From assembly GCF_004328705.1 (NCBI RefSeq), contig NZ_CP035319.1:1178001-1242000 (forward strand): a DNA stretch of 64,000 nucleotides, given 5' to 3'. The position numbers were made by a program, and so were the translations under genes. Shown piece by piece: positions 39,675 through 48,099 of the stretch. The DNA comes from Rhodococcus sp. ABRD24. Lineage in GTDB: Bacteria > Actinomycetota > Actinomycetes > Mycobacteriales > Mycobacteriaceae. Numbering within the stretch: position 1 is the stretch's first letter; each line of letters starts with the position of its first letter. The notes beneath the pieces were generated by a model. That model searched no databases and was not told the origin of the DNA. It saw only the letters and a program-made list of their open reading frames with translations.

Positions 39675-41015
39675 ATGCCAAGTACCTCCGACGGCGGCGC
39701 CGTGCCTCAGGGCTCGATCCAGCGGCCGGCCGCCCTCACCAAGTTCGTCGACGTGGCGACGATGGTCGACACCGACAACGGCTACGTCGATCGCGCGGTC
39801 TTCACCGACCACTCGATCTACCAGCAGGAGCTGCGCCGCATCTTCGCGCCGAGCTGGCTGTTCCTGGGTCACACGTCGCAGATCTCCAAGCCTGGCGAGT
39901 TCCTCACCACCTACATGGGTGAGGACCCGGTCATCGTCTCGATGGGCAAGGACCGCAAGATCCGGGCGTTCCTCAACTCGTGCCGCCACCGCGGTGCGCG
40001 GGTGTGCCGCGCGGACTTCGGCGCCACCAAGAACTTCACCTGCACCTACCACGGCTGGAGCTTCGACACTGCCGGGCAGCTGGTGAGTGTCCCGAACGAG
40101 GCCGGCTACCCGGAGTCCTTCGACAAGAAGGACTGGGGCCTGGTCGAGGTCGCCCAGCTCGACACCTACCACGGACTGATCTTCGCGACGTGGAACCCGG
40201 CGGCGCCGCCGCTGAAGGAAGCCCTCGGGGGCATGACCTACTACATGGACGCGATGCTCGATCGCGATCCGGAAGGCACGGTCGCCGTCGGCGGCATTCA
40301 CAAGTGGGTGCTCGACGGCAACTGGAAGCTGGCGGCCGAGCAGTTCGCCACCGACTGGTACCACGTCAACATGTCGCACGCGTCCGCGCTGATGGTGCTC
40401 TCCCCCACCGGCCGCGGGCCGAAGGCCGAGATCGTCAACACCCCGGGCCGCCAGTTCAGCGACCCGATGGGTCACGGCGCCGGTTTCCCGACGCACCCGC
40501 GCAGCCGCTTCGACGCGCAGCCGGTGCACGAGTACTACGACTACGACGTGCTGCGTGAGCGTCTCGGCGACGAGCGCGTCGAGGGTCCGATGACCACCGG
40601 TCACGCGACCGTCTTCCCCAACTTCTCGTACCTGCCGGTCAACGGCAGCATCCGCGTCTGGCACCCCAAGGGACCGGACAAGATGGAGGTGTGGGCGTGG
40701 ACCATCGTCGACAGGTCGATGCCCGAGGACGTGCGTGAGGCGCAGCGCCTCTACAACCTCCGCACGTTCGGCCCCAGCGGCATCTTCGAGCAGGACGACG
40801 GAGAGAACTGGAGCGAGTGCCAGTCCATCGCAGGCGGTTTCATCACCAACAGTGTGCCGCTGAACTACCAGATGGGCCTGGGCTCCGAGCGCGAGGACGG
40901 CGTCTACCCCGGCAAGACCAGCGAGCTGTACAGCGACGCTGCCGGCCGCGGCTTCTACCGGCGCTGGGCAGAACTGATGAACACACCGGCTTGGCACGAA
41001 AAGGGCGCGAAGTGA
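39675..41015 (+). CDS. Rieske aromatic-ring dioxygenase alpha subunit (HcaE-like)
   Basis: A 446-residue oxygenase large subunit. Rieske ligands are Cys103, His105, Cys123 and His126 in the C-x-H-x17-C-x2-H pattern. The mononuclear iron site is D227-x2-H230-x4-H235 in ATDWYHVNMSHA. The N-terminal organisation (VDTDNGYVDRAVFTDHSIYQQEL, WLFLGH, YMGEDPVIV) resembles 3-phenylpropionate dioxygenase HcaE. It would add O2 to the arene to form a cis-dihydrodiol using electrons from the ferredoxin and reductase encoded next. The real substrate could be another phenylalkanoate or alkylbenzene. It heads the 39.7-46.9 kb operon. Confidence 0.88.
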   Translation: MPSTSDGGAVPQGSIQRPAALTKFVDVATMVDTDNGYVDRAVFTDHSIYQQELRRIFAPSWLFLGHTSQISKPGEFLTTYMGEDPVIVSMGKDRKIRAFLNSCRHRGARVCRADFGATKNFTCTYHGWSFDTAGQLVSVPNEAGYPESFDKKDWGLVEVAQLDTYHGLIFATWNPAAPPLKEALGGMTYYMDAMLDRDPEGTVAVGGIHKWVLDGNWKLAAEQFATDWYHVNMSHASALMVLSPTGRGPKAEIVNTPGRQFSDPMGHGAGFPTHPRSRFDAQPVHEYYDYDVLRERLGDERVEGPMTTGHATVFPNFSYLPVNGSIRVWHPKGPDKMEVWAWTIVDRSMPEDVREAQRLYNLRTFGPSGIFEQDDGENWSECQSIAGGFITNSVPLNYQMGLGSEREDGVYPGKTSELYSDAAGRGFYRRWAELMNTPAWHEKGAK

Positions 41016-41362
41016 GCGAGACCACCACCAAGTTCAAGGTCGGCGCGGTCGGCGACATCGAGGACGGCGAGGCGCTGGTCGTCGACGCCGAGCAGACCGG
41101 CACGGGCGAGCCGATCGCGGTCTTCCACGACGAGGGCGAGTACTTCGCGCTCAACGACCGCTGTAGCCACGGCGAAGCGTCCCTCGCGGACGGCTGGATC
41201 GAGGGCGGCCAGGTGGAGTGCCCGCTGCACTCGGGCAAGTTCTGCCTGCGCACCGGCGCGGTACTGTCGATGCCGGCCACCGAGAACGCCCCGACGCACA
41301 GGGTCGAGATCGAGGGCGACGAGATCTGGCTGTACCCGGGCCAGAGCGCAGTCGCGCAATGA
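41012..41362 (+). CDS. Rieske ferredoxin of the dioxygenase (HcaC-like)
   Basis: A 116-residue Rieske ferredoxin with ligands Cys51, His53, Cys70 and His73 (RCSHG and CPLHSGKFC). It transfers electrons from the reductase to the oxygenase. The GTG start overlaps the alpha-subunit stop (GTGA), and the stop overlaps the next ATG (ATGA), showing translational coupling on both sides. Confidence 0.92.
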   Translation: MSETTTKFKVGAVGDIEDGEALVVDAEQTGTGEPIAVFHDEGEYFALNDRCSHGEASLADGWIEGGQVECPLHSGKFCLRTGAVLSMPATENAPTHRVEIEGDEIWLYPGQSAVAQ

Positions 41363-42585
41363 GCACCCCCGCCAGCGTCGTCGTGGTCGGCGGCGGGCTC
41401 GCCGGCGTCAGTGCCGCCGGCGAACTCCGCACCCGCGGCTTCGAGGGTGAGATCACGCTGATCGACGGCGGACCCACCCCGTACGACCGTCCGCCGCTGT
41501 CCAAGGCGTTCATGTTCGGTACCGCGGACGAGGCGGATCTCGCCCTGGCCAAGCCGGATTGGTATGTTGCGCAGAAGATCACGCTGCGGACCGGAATGCC
41601 GGCGACGGCGCTGAAGCCGGATGAGGGCGTGGTCGAACTCGCCGACGGCACCCGCCTGGACGCGGATGTGACGATCCTGACCACGGGTGCGGGCGCCCGT
41701 CCGCTGCCGGTGCCGGGCGGCGACCTGCCGCAGGTCCATCTGCTCCGCACCATCGACGACGCCCGTGCCCTCAAGGCCCGGCTCGTCCCCGGCGCACGTC
41801 TGGTCGTGATCGGGGCCGGCCTGATCGGCGCCGAAACCGCCTCGGCGGCATTGCAGCTCGGCGCCCAGGTCACTCTGGTCGACCCAGCCGACCCGCCGAT
41901 CGTTCCCGCGGTGGGCCCGGAGCTGGCGCGCTACCTGCACGACCAGCACACCGAGCACGGCATCGCCGTACACACCGCGGGCGTCACGGAGATCCGGAGC
42001 ACCGGTGATGCGGTGACCGTCGTGCTCACCACCGGCGAGGAACTGCCCGCCGACGCGGTGCTCGTGGGTATCGGGTCGATCCCGTCGACCGAGCTCGCGG
42101 AGGCCGCGGGCCTCGACGTCGACGGGGGCGTGCTCGTCGACGAGCACTTCCGCACGAGCCACCCGGCGGTATTCGCCGCCGGTGACGTCGCCCGTCGACG
42201 CGATGCCGACGGCGCCCTGCACCGACGCGAGGAGCATTGGGAAGCAGCACAACTCAGTGCTCGTGCCGTCGCCGCCCGCGTCCTGGGACAGGAACCCGAG
42301 CCCGAGTGCTCGGGCTGGTTCTGGTCCGATCGGCACGGCATCCACGTGCAGGGCGTCGGGTCGATGACGGCGGCGGGCGAGACCGTGATCCGGCCGCACC
42401 CCGACGACGCCACCCGCCCGCAGATGGTGTTCCGAGTCCGGGGCAACACCCTGGTCGGAGCAGCGTTCATCGACGGCGGCCCGGCCGTGCGGGCCGCCCG
42501 CATCATCATCGACCGCGCTCTTGCGGTGGATCCGGCCGCACTGGCCGACCCGACCGTGAACCTGCGCAAGCTCGCCAAAGGATGA
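41359..42585 (+). CDS. Ferredoxin reductase of the dioxygenase (HcaD-like)
   Basis: A 408-residue FAD/NAD reductase. FAD motif VVVVGGGLAGVSAA is at the N-terminus, PYDRPPLSKAF follows, the NADH-binding motif is VVIGAGLIGAETAS, and FAAGDVA precedes the C-terminal reductase domain. It oxidises NADH and reduces the Rieske ferredoxin. The ATG overlaps the ferredoxin stop by four bases. An in-frame open stretch back to 41218 lies within the ferredoxin gene and is not used. Confidence 0.92.
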   Translation: MSTPASVVVVGGGLAGVSAAGELRTRGFEGEITLIDGGPTPYDRPPLSKAFMFGTADEADLALAKPDWYVAQKITLRTGMPATALKPDEGVVELADGTRLDADVTILTTGAGARPLPVPGGDLPQVHLLRTIDDARALKARLVPGARLVVIGAGLIGAETASAALQLGAQVTLVDPADPPIVPAVGPELARYLHDQHTEHGIAVHTAGVTEIRSTGDAVTVVLTTGEELPADAVLVGIGSIPSTELAEAAGLDVDGGVLVDEHFRTSHPAVFAAGDVARRRDADGALHRREEHWEAAQLSARAVAARVLGQEPEPECSGWFWSDRHGIHVQGVGSMTAAGETVIRPHPDDATRPQMVFRVRGNTLVGAAFIDGGPAVRAARIIIDRALAVDPAALADPTVNLRKLAKG

Positions 42586-42593
42586 CCTGACTG

Positions 42594-43151
42594 ATGGCTT
42601 CTGACACCACCCCCGCACACCGTGACCTCGCTGACGCCGACACTCACTTCCGCGTCCAGCAGCTGTATTTCCGTGAGGCCGAACTGATCGACGACGGCCG
42701 ATTCACCGACTGGCTGGACCTGCTGGCCGAGGACCTGCACTACTGGGCACCTACGCGTACCAACCGGCTGCGGCGTCAGCAGTCGCTCGCGGTCGCCGCG
42801 CGCGGTGAGGCCGCCTTCTACGACGAGACCCGCGCGAGCCTGGCCTGGCGCATTCGCCGCTTCGACTCGGGCATGGCCTGGGCCGAGGATCCGCCGTCGC
42901 GCACCCGGCACCTGGTGAGCAACGTCGTCGTCCGCCACGCGGACGAGGACGAGCAGAAGATCGGGCAGTGGTACGCACGCTCGAACTTCATCGTCTACCG
43001 CAACCGGCTCGAGCGCGAGGTCGACATCTACTCCGGCGGCCGGGAGGACATCCTCCGCGAGACCGAGAGCGGCGGCCTGGTGGTCGCCCGCCGCAAGATC
43101 CTGCTCGATCAGAACGTGTTGCTGGCCAAGAACATCAGCACCTTCTTCTGA
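42594..43151 (+). CDS. Aromatic-ring dioxygenase beta subunit (HcaF-like)
   Basis: A 185-residue small subunit of the SnoaL-like fold family: FYFREAELIDDGRFTDWLDLL-type start, RRFDSGMAWAEDPPSRTRHLVSN in the middle, and KILLDQNVLLAKNISTFF at the end. It is structural in the alpha3beta3 oxygenase. Here it is separated from the alpha gene by the ferredoxin and reductase genes, unlike the E. coli hcaEFCBD order. Eight bases separate it from the reductase gene. Confidence 0.9.
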   Translation: MASDTTPAHRDLADADTHFRVQQLYFREAELIDDGRFTDWLDLLAEDLHYWAPTRTNRLRRQQSLAVAARGEAAFYDETRASLAWRIRRFDSGMAWAEDPPSRTRHLVSNVVVRHADEDEQKIGQWYARSNFIVYRNRLEREVDIYSGGREDILRETESGGLVVARRKILLDQNVLLAKNISTFF

Positions 43152-43216
43152 TCTCTCATTCCCCCTCGGAACTACCAGGCGACGATCCTCCCCAGACACA
43201 AGGAGCGCGTGACACA

Positions 43217-44098
43217 GTGACAACGAATGCAGCGGTAGAGACGGCCGTGACCAGCCGCGAGGTCGAGACCTCGCTCGGCACCATCAAGGTGAGCGAGGCC
43301 GGCGGCGGCCCGGTCCTGGTGATGCTGCACGGCGGTGGCCCGGGTGCGTCGGCGATCGCGAACTACAGCCAGAACCTCCCCGCTCTGACGCCGCACTTCA
43401 CCGTCGTGCTGCCGGACCAGCCGGGCTTCGGTGGCAGCTACCGCCCTACGGAGGAAGACCTCCAGCAGCGGAGCATCACGCAGATCACGGTGGACGCACT
43501 GATCCAGACGCTCGACGCGATGGGCATCGAGGAGTTCCACCTGATGGGCAACAGCCTCGGTGGTGCCGCCGCGATCGCCCTCGCGCTGGCGATCCCGCAC
43601 CGCGTCACCCGTCTGGTGCTGATGGCTCCGGGCGGTGGCTGGCTGCCGTTCGGCCCGACGCCGACCGAGGGTCAGAAGGCGATGTTCCGCTACTACAACG
43701 GCGGCGGCCCGACCGTGAAGAAGATGAAGGACTTCGTCCGCACCATGGTCGCCGATCCCAAGCAGTTCGACGACGCCAACATCGAGGCCCGCTACGAGGC
43801 GTCGCTGGACGAGAGCCACATGGAGTTCTATCACCGCTACAACGCCGCGTTCGCGCGTCGTCACGGCATGGATCCGCTGTGGCGCGACGCCCACAAGATC
43901 AAGGCCCCGACGCTGCTGCTGTGGGGCACCGAGGACCGCACCATCACGTTCGAAGGCTCGCAACTGATGCTCAAGCAGATCCCCGACGTGCAGCTGCACG
44001 CGTTCAGCAAGTGCGGCCACTGGGTGCAGGTCGAGCGCCAGAAGGAGTTCGAGCGGCTCGTGGTGGACTTCCTGACCGACTGTTCGGAGGACGCGTGA
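43217..44098 (+). CDS. Meta-cleavage product C-C bond hydrolase (MhpC/BphD-like)
   Basis: A 293-residue alpha/beta hydrolase. It has LHGGGPGASAIANYSQNL, the nucleophile Ser113 in MGNSLGGAAA, and the terminal histidine in KCGHWVQVE; these features define the MhpC/BphD group that splits ring-fission products into a hydroxydienoate and an acid. GTG 43217 is chosen as the first start in frame after AGGAG (43201). No extradiol dioxygenase is in this operon; the matching MhpB gene lies at 62 kb. Confidence 0.9.
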   Translation: MTTNAAVETAVTSREVETSLGTIKVSEAGGGPVLVMLHGGGPGASAIANYSQNLPALTPHFTVVLPDQPGFGGSYRPTEEDLQQRSITQITVDALIQTLDAMGIEEFHLMGNSLGGAAAIALALAIPHRVTRLVLMAPGGGWLPFGPTPTEGQKAMFRYYNGGGPTVKKMKDFVRTMVADPKQFDDANIEARYEASLDESHMEFYHRYNAAFARRHGMDPLWRDAHKIKAPTLLLWGTEDRTITFEGSQLMLKQIPDVQLHAFSKCGHWVQVERQKEFERLVVDFLTDCSEDA

Positions 44099-44931
44099 CC
44101 GGGTGGCTCGAGGGCAATGTCGCCCTCATCACCGGCGGCGGTTCCGGACTGGGCCGGGCCGTCGCCGAACGGTTCCTCGACGAGGGCTCCTCGGTCGTCG
44201 TCGCGGACCGTGATCCGGCCAAGCTGAGCGAGCTGGTGGAGGCGGCCGGCGATCGCGCCGATCGCGTCCACACGGTGGAGGCCGATGTCCGGTCGACCGC
44301 CGACCAGCATCGCGCGGTCTCGGAGGCCGTCGCGCGCTTCGGTAAGCTCGACACCCTGGTGCCGAACGCGGGTATCTGGGACTACCAGCGCAGCATCACC
44401 CGCCTGGATGGCGAAGCCCTGTCCGCGGCGTTCGACGAGTTGTTCGCGATCAACGTCAAGGGCTACCTGCTGGCCGTCGAGGCCGCGTGGCGTGAGCTGG
44501 TCAAGACCCGCGGCAGTGTCGTGATGACGCTGTCGAACTCGGCCTTCTATCCGAACGGAGGCGGACCGCTGTACACCGCGAGCAAGCACGCCTGCCGCGG
44601 GCTCGTGCTCGAGCTGGCGTACGAACTGGCCCCCAAGGTCCGGGTGAACGGCGTCGCGGCCGGCGGTATGCGCACCGATCTGCGTGGCCCCGAGTCGATC
44701 GGTCTGGCCGATCGGTCCATCGAGGCGTCGTTCGCACGCGGCACCACGACCGGTGACAACCCGCTGCTGCCGTTGCACGACGCCAGCGTCGATCCCGCCG
44801 ATTTCACGGCGCCCTACGTGCTGCTGGCTTCCGCAGCCAACAGCTCCAACATCACCGGTGCGATCATCCCCGTCGACGGCGGCATCGCCGCCCGCGGATT
44901 CCGCACCGCAGCAGGCGGTGACGATCTGTGA
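44095..44931 (+). CDS. cis-Dihydrodiol dehydrogenase-type SDR (HcaB-like)
   Basis: A 278-residue short-chain dehydrogenase. Cofactor motif LITGGGSGLGRAVAE, NAG in VPNAGIWDYQ, and catalytic residues in LSNSAFYPNG and YTASKHA. NAGIWDY resembles cis-dihydrodiol dehydrogenases (BphB, HcaB), which aromatise the dioxygenase product to a catechol. GTG start overlaps the hydrolase stop (GTGA). Confidence 0.9.
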   Translation: MTGWLEGNVALITGGGSGLGRAVAERFLDEGSSVVVADRDPAKLSELVEAAGDRADRVHTVEADVRSTADQHRAVSEAVARFGKLDTLVPNAGIWDYQRSITRLDGEALSAAFDELFAINVKGYLLAVEAAWRELVKTRGSVVMTLSNSAFYPNGGGPLYTASKHACRGLVLELAYELAPKVRVNGVAAGGMRTDLRGPESIGLADRSIEASFARGTTTGDNPLLPLHDASVDPADFTAPYVLLASAANSSNITGAIIPVDGGIAARGFRTAAGGDDL

Positions 44932-46529
44932 GCACCGACAAGGCCCCCGTCGATATCAGCCCCGCCCGCGCACTGCAATCACTGGGCCGCCTGCACGGCG
45001 CCAGCACCGCGCTGATCTACGAGGACCACACGATCGACTACCGCGATCTCACCGCTCGCGTACACGCAATGGCGCTGGCACTGCACGCCTCGGGTGTCCG
45101 CAAAGGCGACCGCGTGGCATACCTCGGCCTCAACAGCCCGACGTTCCTGGTGACCTACCTGGCAGCGGCCTGGGTGGGCGCGGTGTACGTACCGGTCAAC
45201 TTCCGTCTCGCCGCCGCCGAGATCGCGTATCAGCTAGGCGATTTCGGACCTCGTGTACTGATCGTCGAGCCCGGGCACATGCCGGTGATCGAGGAGATCG
45301 ACCCAGCAGTCCAGCCGCCGCGGATGATCGCGGTCGACAACGACGACGCGGTGCCGCTCAGCGATGCGCCGTCGGGACGCTGGGAGAAGCTGACCACCGC
45401 ACTCGCGCGCGGCGCTGCACTCGAGACGGAGCTGACACCGCTACCCCGCTTCGCGGACGACCTGGCTGCGCTGATGTACACGTCGGGCACCACGGGACGT
45501 CCCAAGGGCGTCATGCTCACGCACGGCAACATCTGGTGGAACTCGTTCAACGTGGACTCGGTGGTGGACACCAACCGCCGTGACATCAACCTCGCAGTGG
45601 CTCCGCTGTTCCATATCGGATGCCTCAACTCGTTCACACTGCGCAGCCTCAGCCGCGGCGGCGCGACGCTGGTCCGTCGCACGTTCGACCCCGCGGGCAC
45701 GCTCGCCGACCTGGTGGAGCACAAGGTCAACACGATCTTCGCGGTACCCGCGATGTTCTCCGCGATCGCACAGTTGCCCGAGTTCGCGGACGCGGACCTG
45801 TCGCAGCTGCGCTCGGCGATCGTCGCCGGGGCTCCGGTGCCGCCGAGCCTGGTCAAGGAGTACGGCCGCCGCGGTGTCTCGCTGCAGCAGGCGTGGGGTC
45901 TGACCGAGACGGCACCGTTCGCGACGTCACTGCCGCCCGAGCGGACGCTCGAGCGGGCGTCGTCGGCGGGCCTGCCGATGCCGTTCACGGAAATCAAGAT
46001 CGTCGATCCGGTGACGGGTGCGACACTCACCGAGGCCAATGCGGCCGGTGAGATCTGCGTGCGCGGCCCGAACGTCACGCCCGGCTACTGGGCCAACCAG
46101 CAGGCCACCGACGCTGCATTCGACGCCGAGAACTGGTTCCACTCCGGCGATCTGGGCTGCCTGGACGAGGAGGGCTTCCTCTACATCGTCGACCGGATCA
46201 AGGACATGGTGATCACGGGCGGCGAGAACGTCTATCCCGCCGAGGTCGAGCGGGTGCTCGTCGAGTACCCGGGAGTGACCGATGCGGCCGTCGTCGGTGC
46301 CCCCGATCCCAAGTGGGGCGAGGTTGTGGTCGCGGTGCTCTGCGTGTCGAGCGAGAAGGACCCGACGCTCGAGGAGATCCGCGCGTTCACCGGCGAGCGC
46401 CTCGCCCGGTACAAGCTCCCCAAGGAACTGCTCGTCTTGGATTCGTTGCCGCGCAACGGCTCCGGCAAGCTCGACAAGGTCTCACTGCGCAAGCTCGCAG
46501 CCGACGGCCATCGCGCACTGAACCGATGA
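44928..46529 (+). CDS. Acyl-CoA synthetase / AMP-dependent ligase (FadD-like)
   Basis: A 533-residue ANL-superfamily enzyme with P-loop YTSGTTGRPKGVMLTHG, ATP-binding QQAWGLTETAPF, the hinge region DRIKDMVITGGENVYP, and the catalytic lysine in LPRNGSGKLDK. It activates a carboxylic acid as CoA thioester. In a dioxygenase operon it may activate the aromatic side-chain acid or the acid released by C-C hydrolysis. Start GTG overlaps the preceding stop (GTGA). Ligase genes are not part of the E. coli hca-mhp set. Confidence 0.9.
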   Translation: MSTDKAPVDISPARALQSLGRLHGASTALIYEDHTIDYRDLTARVHAMALALHASGVRKGDRVAYLGLNSPTFLVTYLAAAWVGAVYVPVNFRLAAAEIAYQLGDFGPRVLIVEPGHMPVIEEIDPAVQPPRMIAVDNDDAVPLSDAPSGRWEKLTTALARGAALETELTPLPRFADDLAALMYTSGTTGRPKGVMLTHGNIWWNSFNVDSVVDTNRRDINLAVAPLFHIGCLNSFTLRSLSRGGATLVRRTFDPAGTLADLVEHKVNTIFAVPAMFSAIAQLPEFADADLSQLRSAIVAGAPVPPSLVKEYGRRGVSLQQAWGLTETAPFATSLPPERTLERASSAGLPMPFTEIKIVDPVTGATLTEANAAGEICVRGPNVTPGYWANQQATDAAFDAENWFHSGDLGCLDEEGFLYIVDRIKDMVITGGENVYPAEVERVLVEYPGVTDAAVVGAPDPKWGEVVVAVLCVSSEKDPTLEEIRAFTGERLARYKLPKELLVLDSLPRNGSGKLDKVSLRKLAADGHRALNR

Positions 46530-46912
46530 GCACACCGGGCTGGCCACTGAAGTACACGATGGACGTCGATGGTGCCCCGTTCGAGGTCCGCGCACGTTAC
46601 GCCGTGCGCGGACCTCTCGGCAACGCGTACCCGGCCGGTGTAGCCGACCTGGAGATCGACATCGAGGGATTGCGCGACGCCCAGGCGCTGACAGTCCTCG
46701 GCCGCCGCATCCTGGCTGACCATCCCGCGTGTCGCCGCGTCGTGCTGCCCGTCGCGGCCGGCGATCTCGTGGCGATCGGCCACGCCGAGGACGCCGGATT
46801 TCGATACGTCGTCGACGTTGACGTTCGAGGCGAGCTGAGCCAGATCACCGAGCTTTCCCTCATGGTCCTGGAACCTGGATGGGTCACCGAGATCGGTCGG
46901 TCGCAGAGGTAG
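46526..46912 (+). CDS. Small GNAT-like protein at the end of the dioxygenase operon
   Basis: A 128-residue protein. The end of the sequence (RRVVLPVAAGDLVAIGHAEDAGFRYVVDVDV, then a strand LSLMVLEP) has the shape of a GNAT acetyltransferase C-terminus, but the acetyl-CoA loop is not clear, so an enzymatic role is uncertain. Its ATG overlaps the ligase stop by four bases (ATGA), so it is expressed with the pathway. A strong hairpin follows. It may be a CoA-binding accessory; this is inference. Confidence 0.6.
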   Translation: MSTPGWPLKYTMDVDGAPFEVRARYAVRGPLGNAYPAGVADLEIDIEGLRDAQALTVLGRRILADHPACRRVVLPVAAGDLVAIGHAEDAGFRYVVDVDVRGELSQITELSLMVLEPGWVTEIGRSQR

Positions 46913-46930
46913 TTTCGTCTGACAAACTCA

Positions 46931-46963
46931 GGGCGGTGGGTTCCACATCGGAACCCACCGCCC
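46931..46963 (+). terminator. Terminator of the dioxygenase operon
   Basis: Perfect 14-base arms GGGCGGTGGGTTCC/GGAACCCACCGCCC with a five-base loop ACATC are followed by TTT. It lies 19 bases after the last stop codon and isolates the operon from the downstream iclR gene. Confidence 0.9.
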
Positions 46964-47049
46964 TTTCACCATTTCCAGGGTGGAGACGATCGACCGCTCG
47001 GAGCAGCATCTCCATAGCGAGGGCGGATCGAGGAAGGAGGCGGTTCGAC

Positions 47050-47847
47050 ATGGCAGGTACTCCTCGAGAAGCCGGCCGAACCACAGCGTCGCGGATACTT
47101 GCGATCCTGGAAGTGTTCGAGGAGGACCCTGGGCCGCTGGCGTTGAGCGACATTGCGGCCACGACGGGCATGCCGTTGACGACGGTCTATCGCTTGGTAG
47201 GCGAACTCGAGCAGTGGGGCGCACTCCTGCGCGGACCGGACGGCCGCTACCAGATCGGCATCCGGCTGTGGGCGATCGGCCAGAATGCCGGGCTTCGGCT
47301 TCGTGACATCGTCCATCCGCCACTGCAGGACCTGTTCGATCTGACTCACGAGACGGTTCACTTCGTGGTGCGGCGCGGAACCGAAGTGATCTACGTAGAT
47401 CGCATCTACGGAAGCAGGCGCGTCCCACGACTGGCGCGCGTCGGTAGCCGATTGCCCCTGCACCCGACCGCTGTCGGAAAGGTGATGCTGGCATATCAGG
47501 ACCCGTGGTTCAGGGAGACGTACCTCGCCCATTCGCTGGAGCGGCGCTCGAGATTCACAATCACCGAACCGGCGCGGCTCGCGCGGGAACTCGACACCAT
47601 CCGAGAGCAAGGCTTTGCGAAGACGCAGGAGGAGATGGCCCTCGGGTCATGTTCGATTGCGATCCCGGTTCGGGCGCCGAACGACGAAGTTGTCGCTGCC
47701 ATCGGCGTCGTACTCCCCAGCAGCCGATCAGCCGACATGGCGCGCTTCCTGCCACCGCTCCGAGGCACCGGCGCACGCCTGGAGAGGGTCTTCAAGGCTC
47801 TTCCGCAGCCCGTTGAACAGGCAATACGAACCTTCTGGCTCGGCTGA
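47050..47847 (+). CDS. IclR-family transcriptional regulator
   Basis: A 265-residue IclR protein. The winged helix has LALSDIAATTGMPLTTVYRLVGELE. The effector domain includes ETVHFVVRRGTEVIYVDRI, RLPLHPTAVGKVMLA and EEMALGSCSIAIPVRA. ATG follows GGAGG (47036-47040) with nine bases. It sits after the dioxygenase terminator and before the cre-like operon, on the same strand as both. It is the obvious candidate to control the phenol-phosphorylation operon, possibly also the dioxygenase operon. Confidence 0.9.
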   Translation: MAGTPREAGRTTASRILAILEVFEEDPGPLALSDIAATTGMPLTTVYRLVGELEQWGALLRGPDGRYQIGIRLWAIGQNAGLRLRDIVHPPLQDLFDLTHETVHFVVRRGTEVIYVDRIYGSRRVPRLARVGSRLPLHPTAVGKVMLAYQDPWFRETYLAHSLERRSRFTITEPARLARELDTIREQGFAKTQEEMALGSCSIAIPVRAPNDEVVAAIGVVLPSSRSADMARFLPPLRGTGARLERVFKALPQPVEQAIRTFWLG

Positions 47848-47923
47848 TTCCGTTCATCGGAAGGATTCGCTTGGCTGCTTCGCGGTCGGGCGCAAGAGTG
47901 GTCCATGTCATAAGGAGGACCGC

Positions 47924-48025
47924 ATGGAGACTGTCACCACACGACATCGAGGCGACAACGACGACAACGGCCTCCTCGCCGACGTCGATGCGCCCACAGC
48001 CGCTATCGACGAACCCGCACAGTAG
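47924..48025 (+). CDS. 33-residue ORF with a near-ideal ribosome binding site, upstream of the P450 fusion gene
   Basis: The ATG is preceded by TAAGGAGG (47911-47918) with a five-base spacer, a stronger site than that of most genes here. The product is a hydrophilic, acidic 33-mer (METVTTRHRGDNDDNG at the N-terminus, ending DEPAQ) with no signal peptide or hydrophobic stretch. It lies between the iclR stop and the P450-ATP-grasp gene, 74 bases before the latter. It could be a leader peptide, a small accessory protein, or a remnant. I recognise no family. Confidence 0.5.
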   Translation: METVTTRHRGDNDDNGLLADVDAPTAAIDEPAQ

Positions 48026-48099
48026 CGCCGGCCTTCCATAGTCGTCTGCCGAAGCAACAGACAACGCGCGCCCGCGCCCTCCCAGATCCAGGAGTGACA

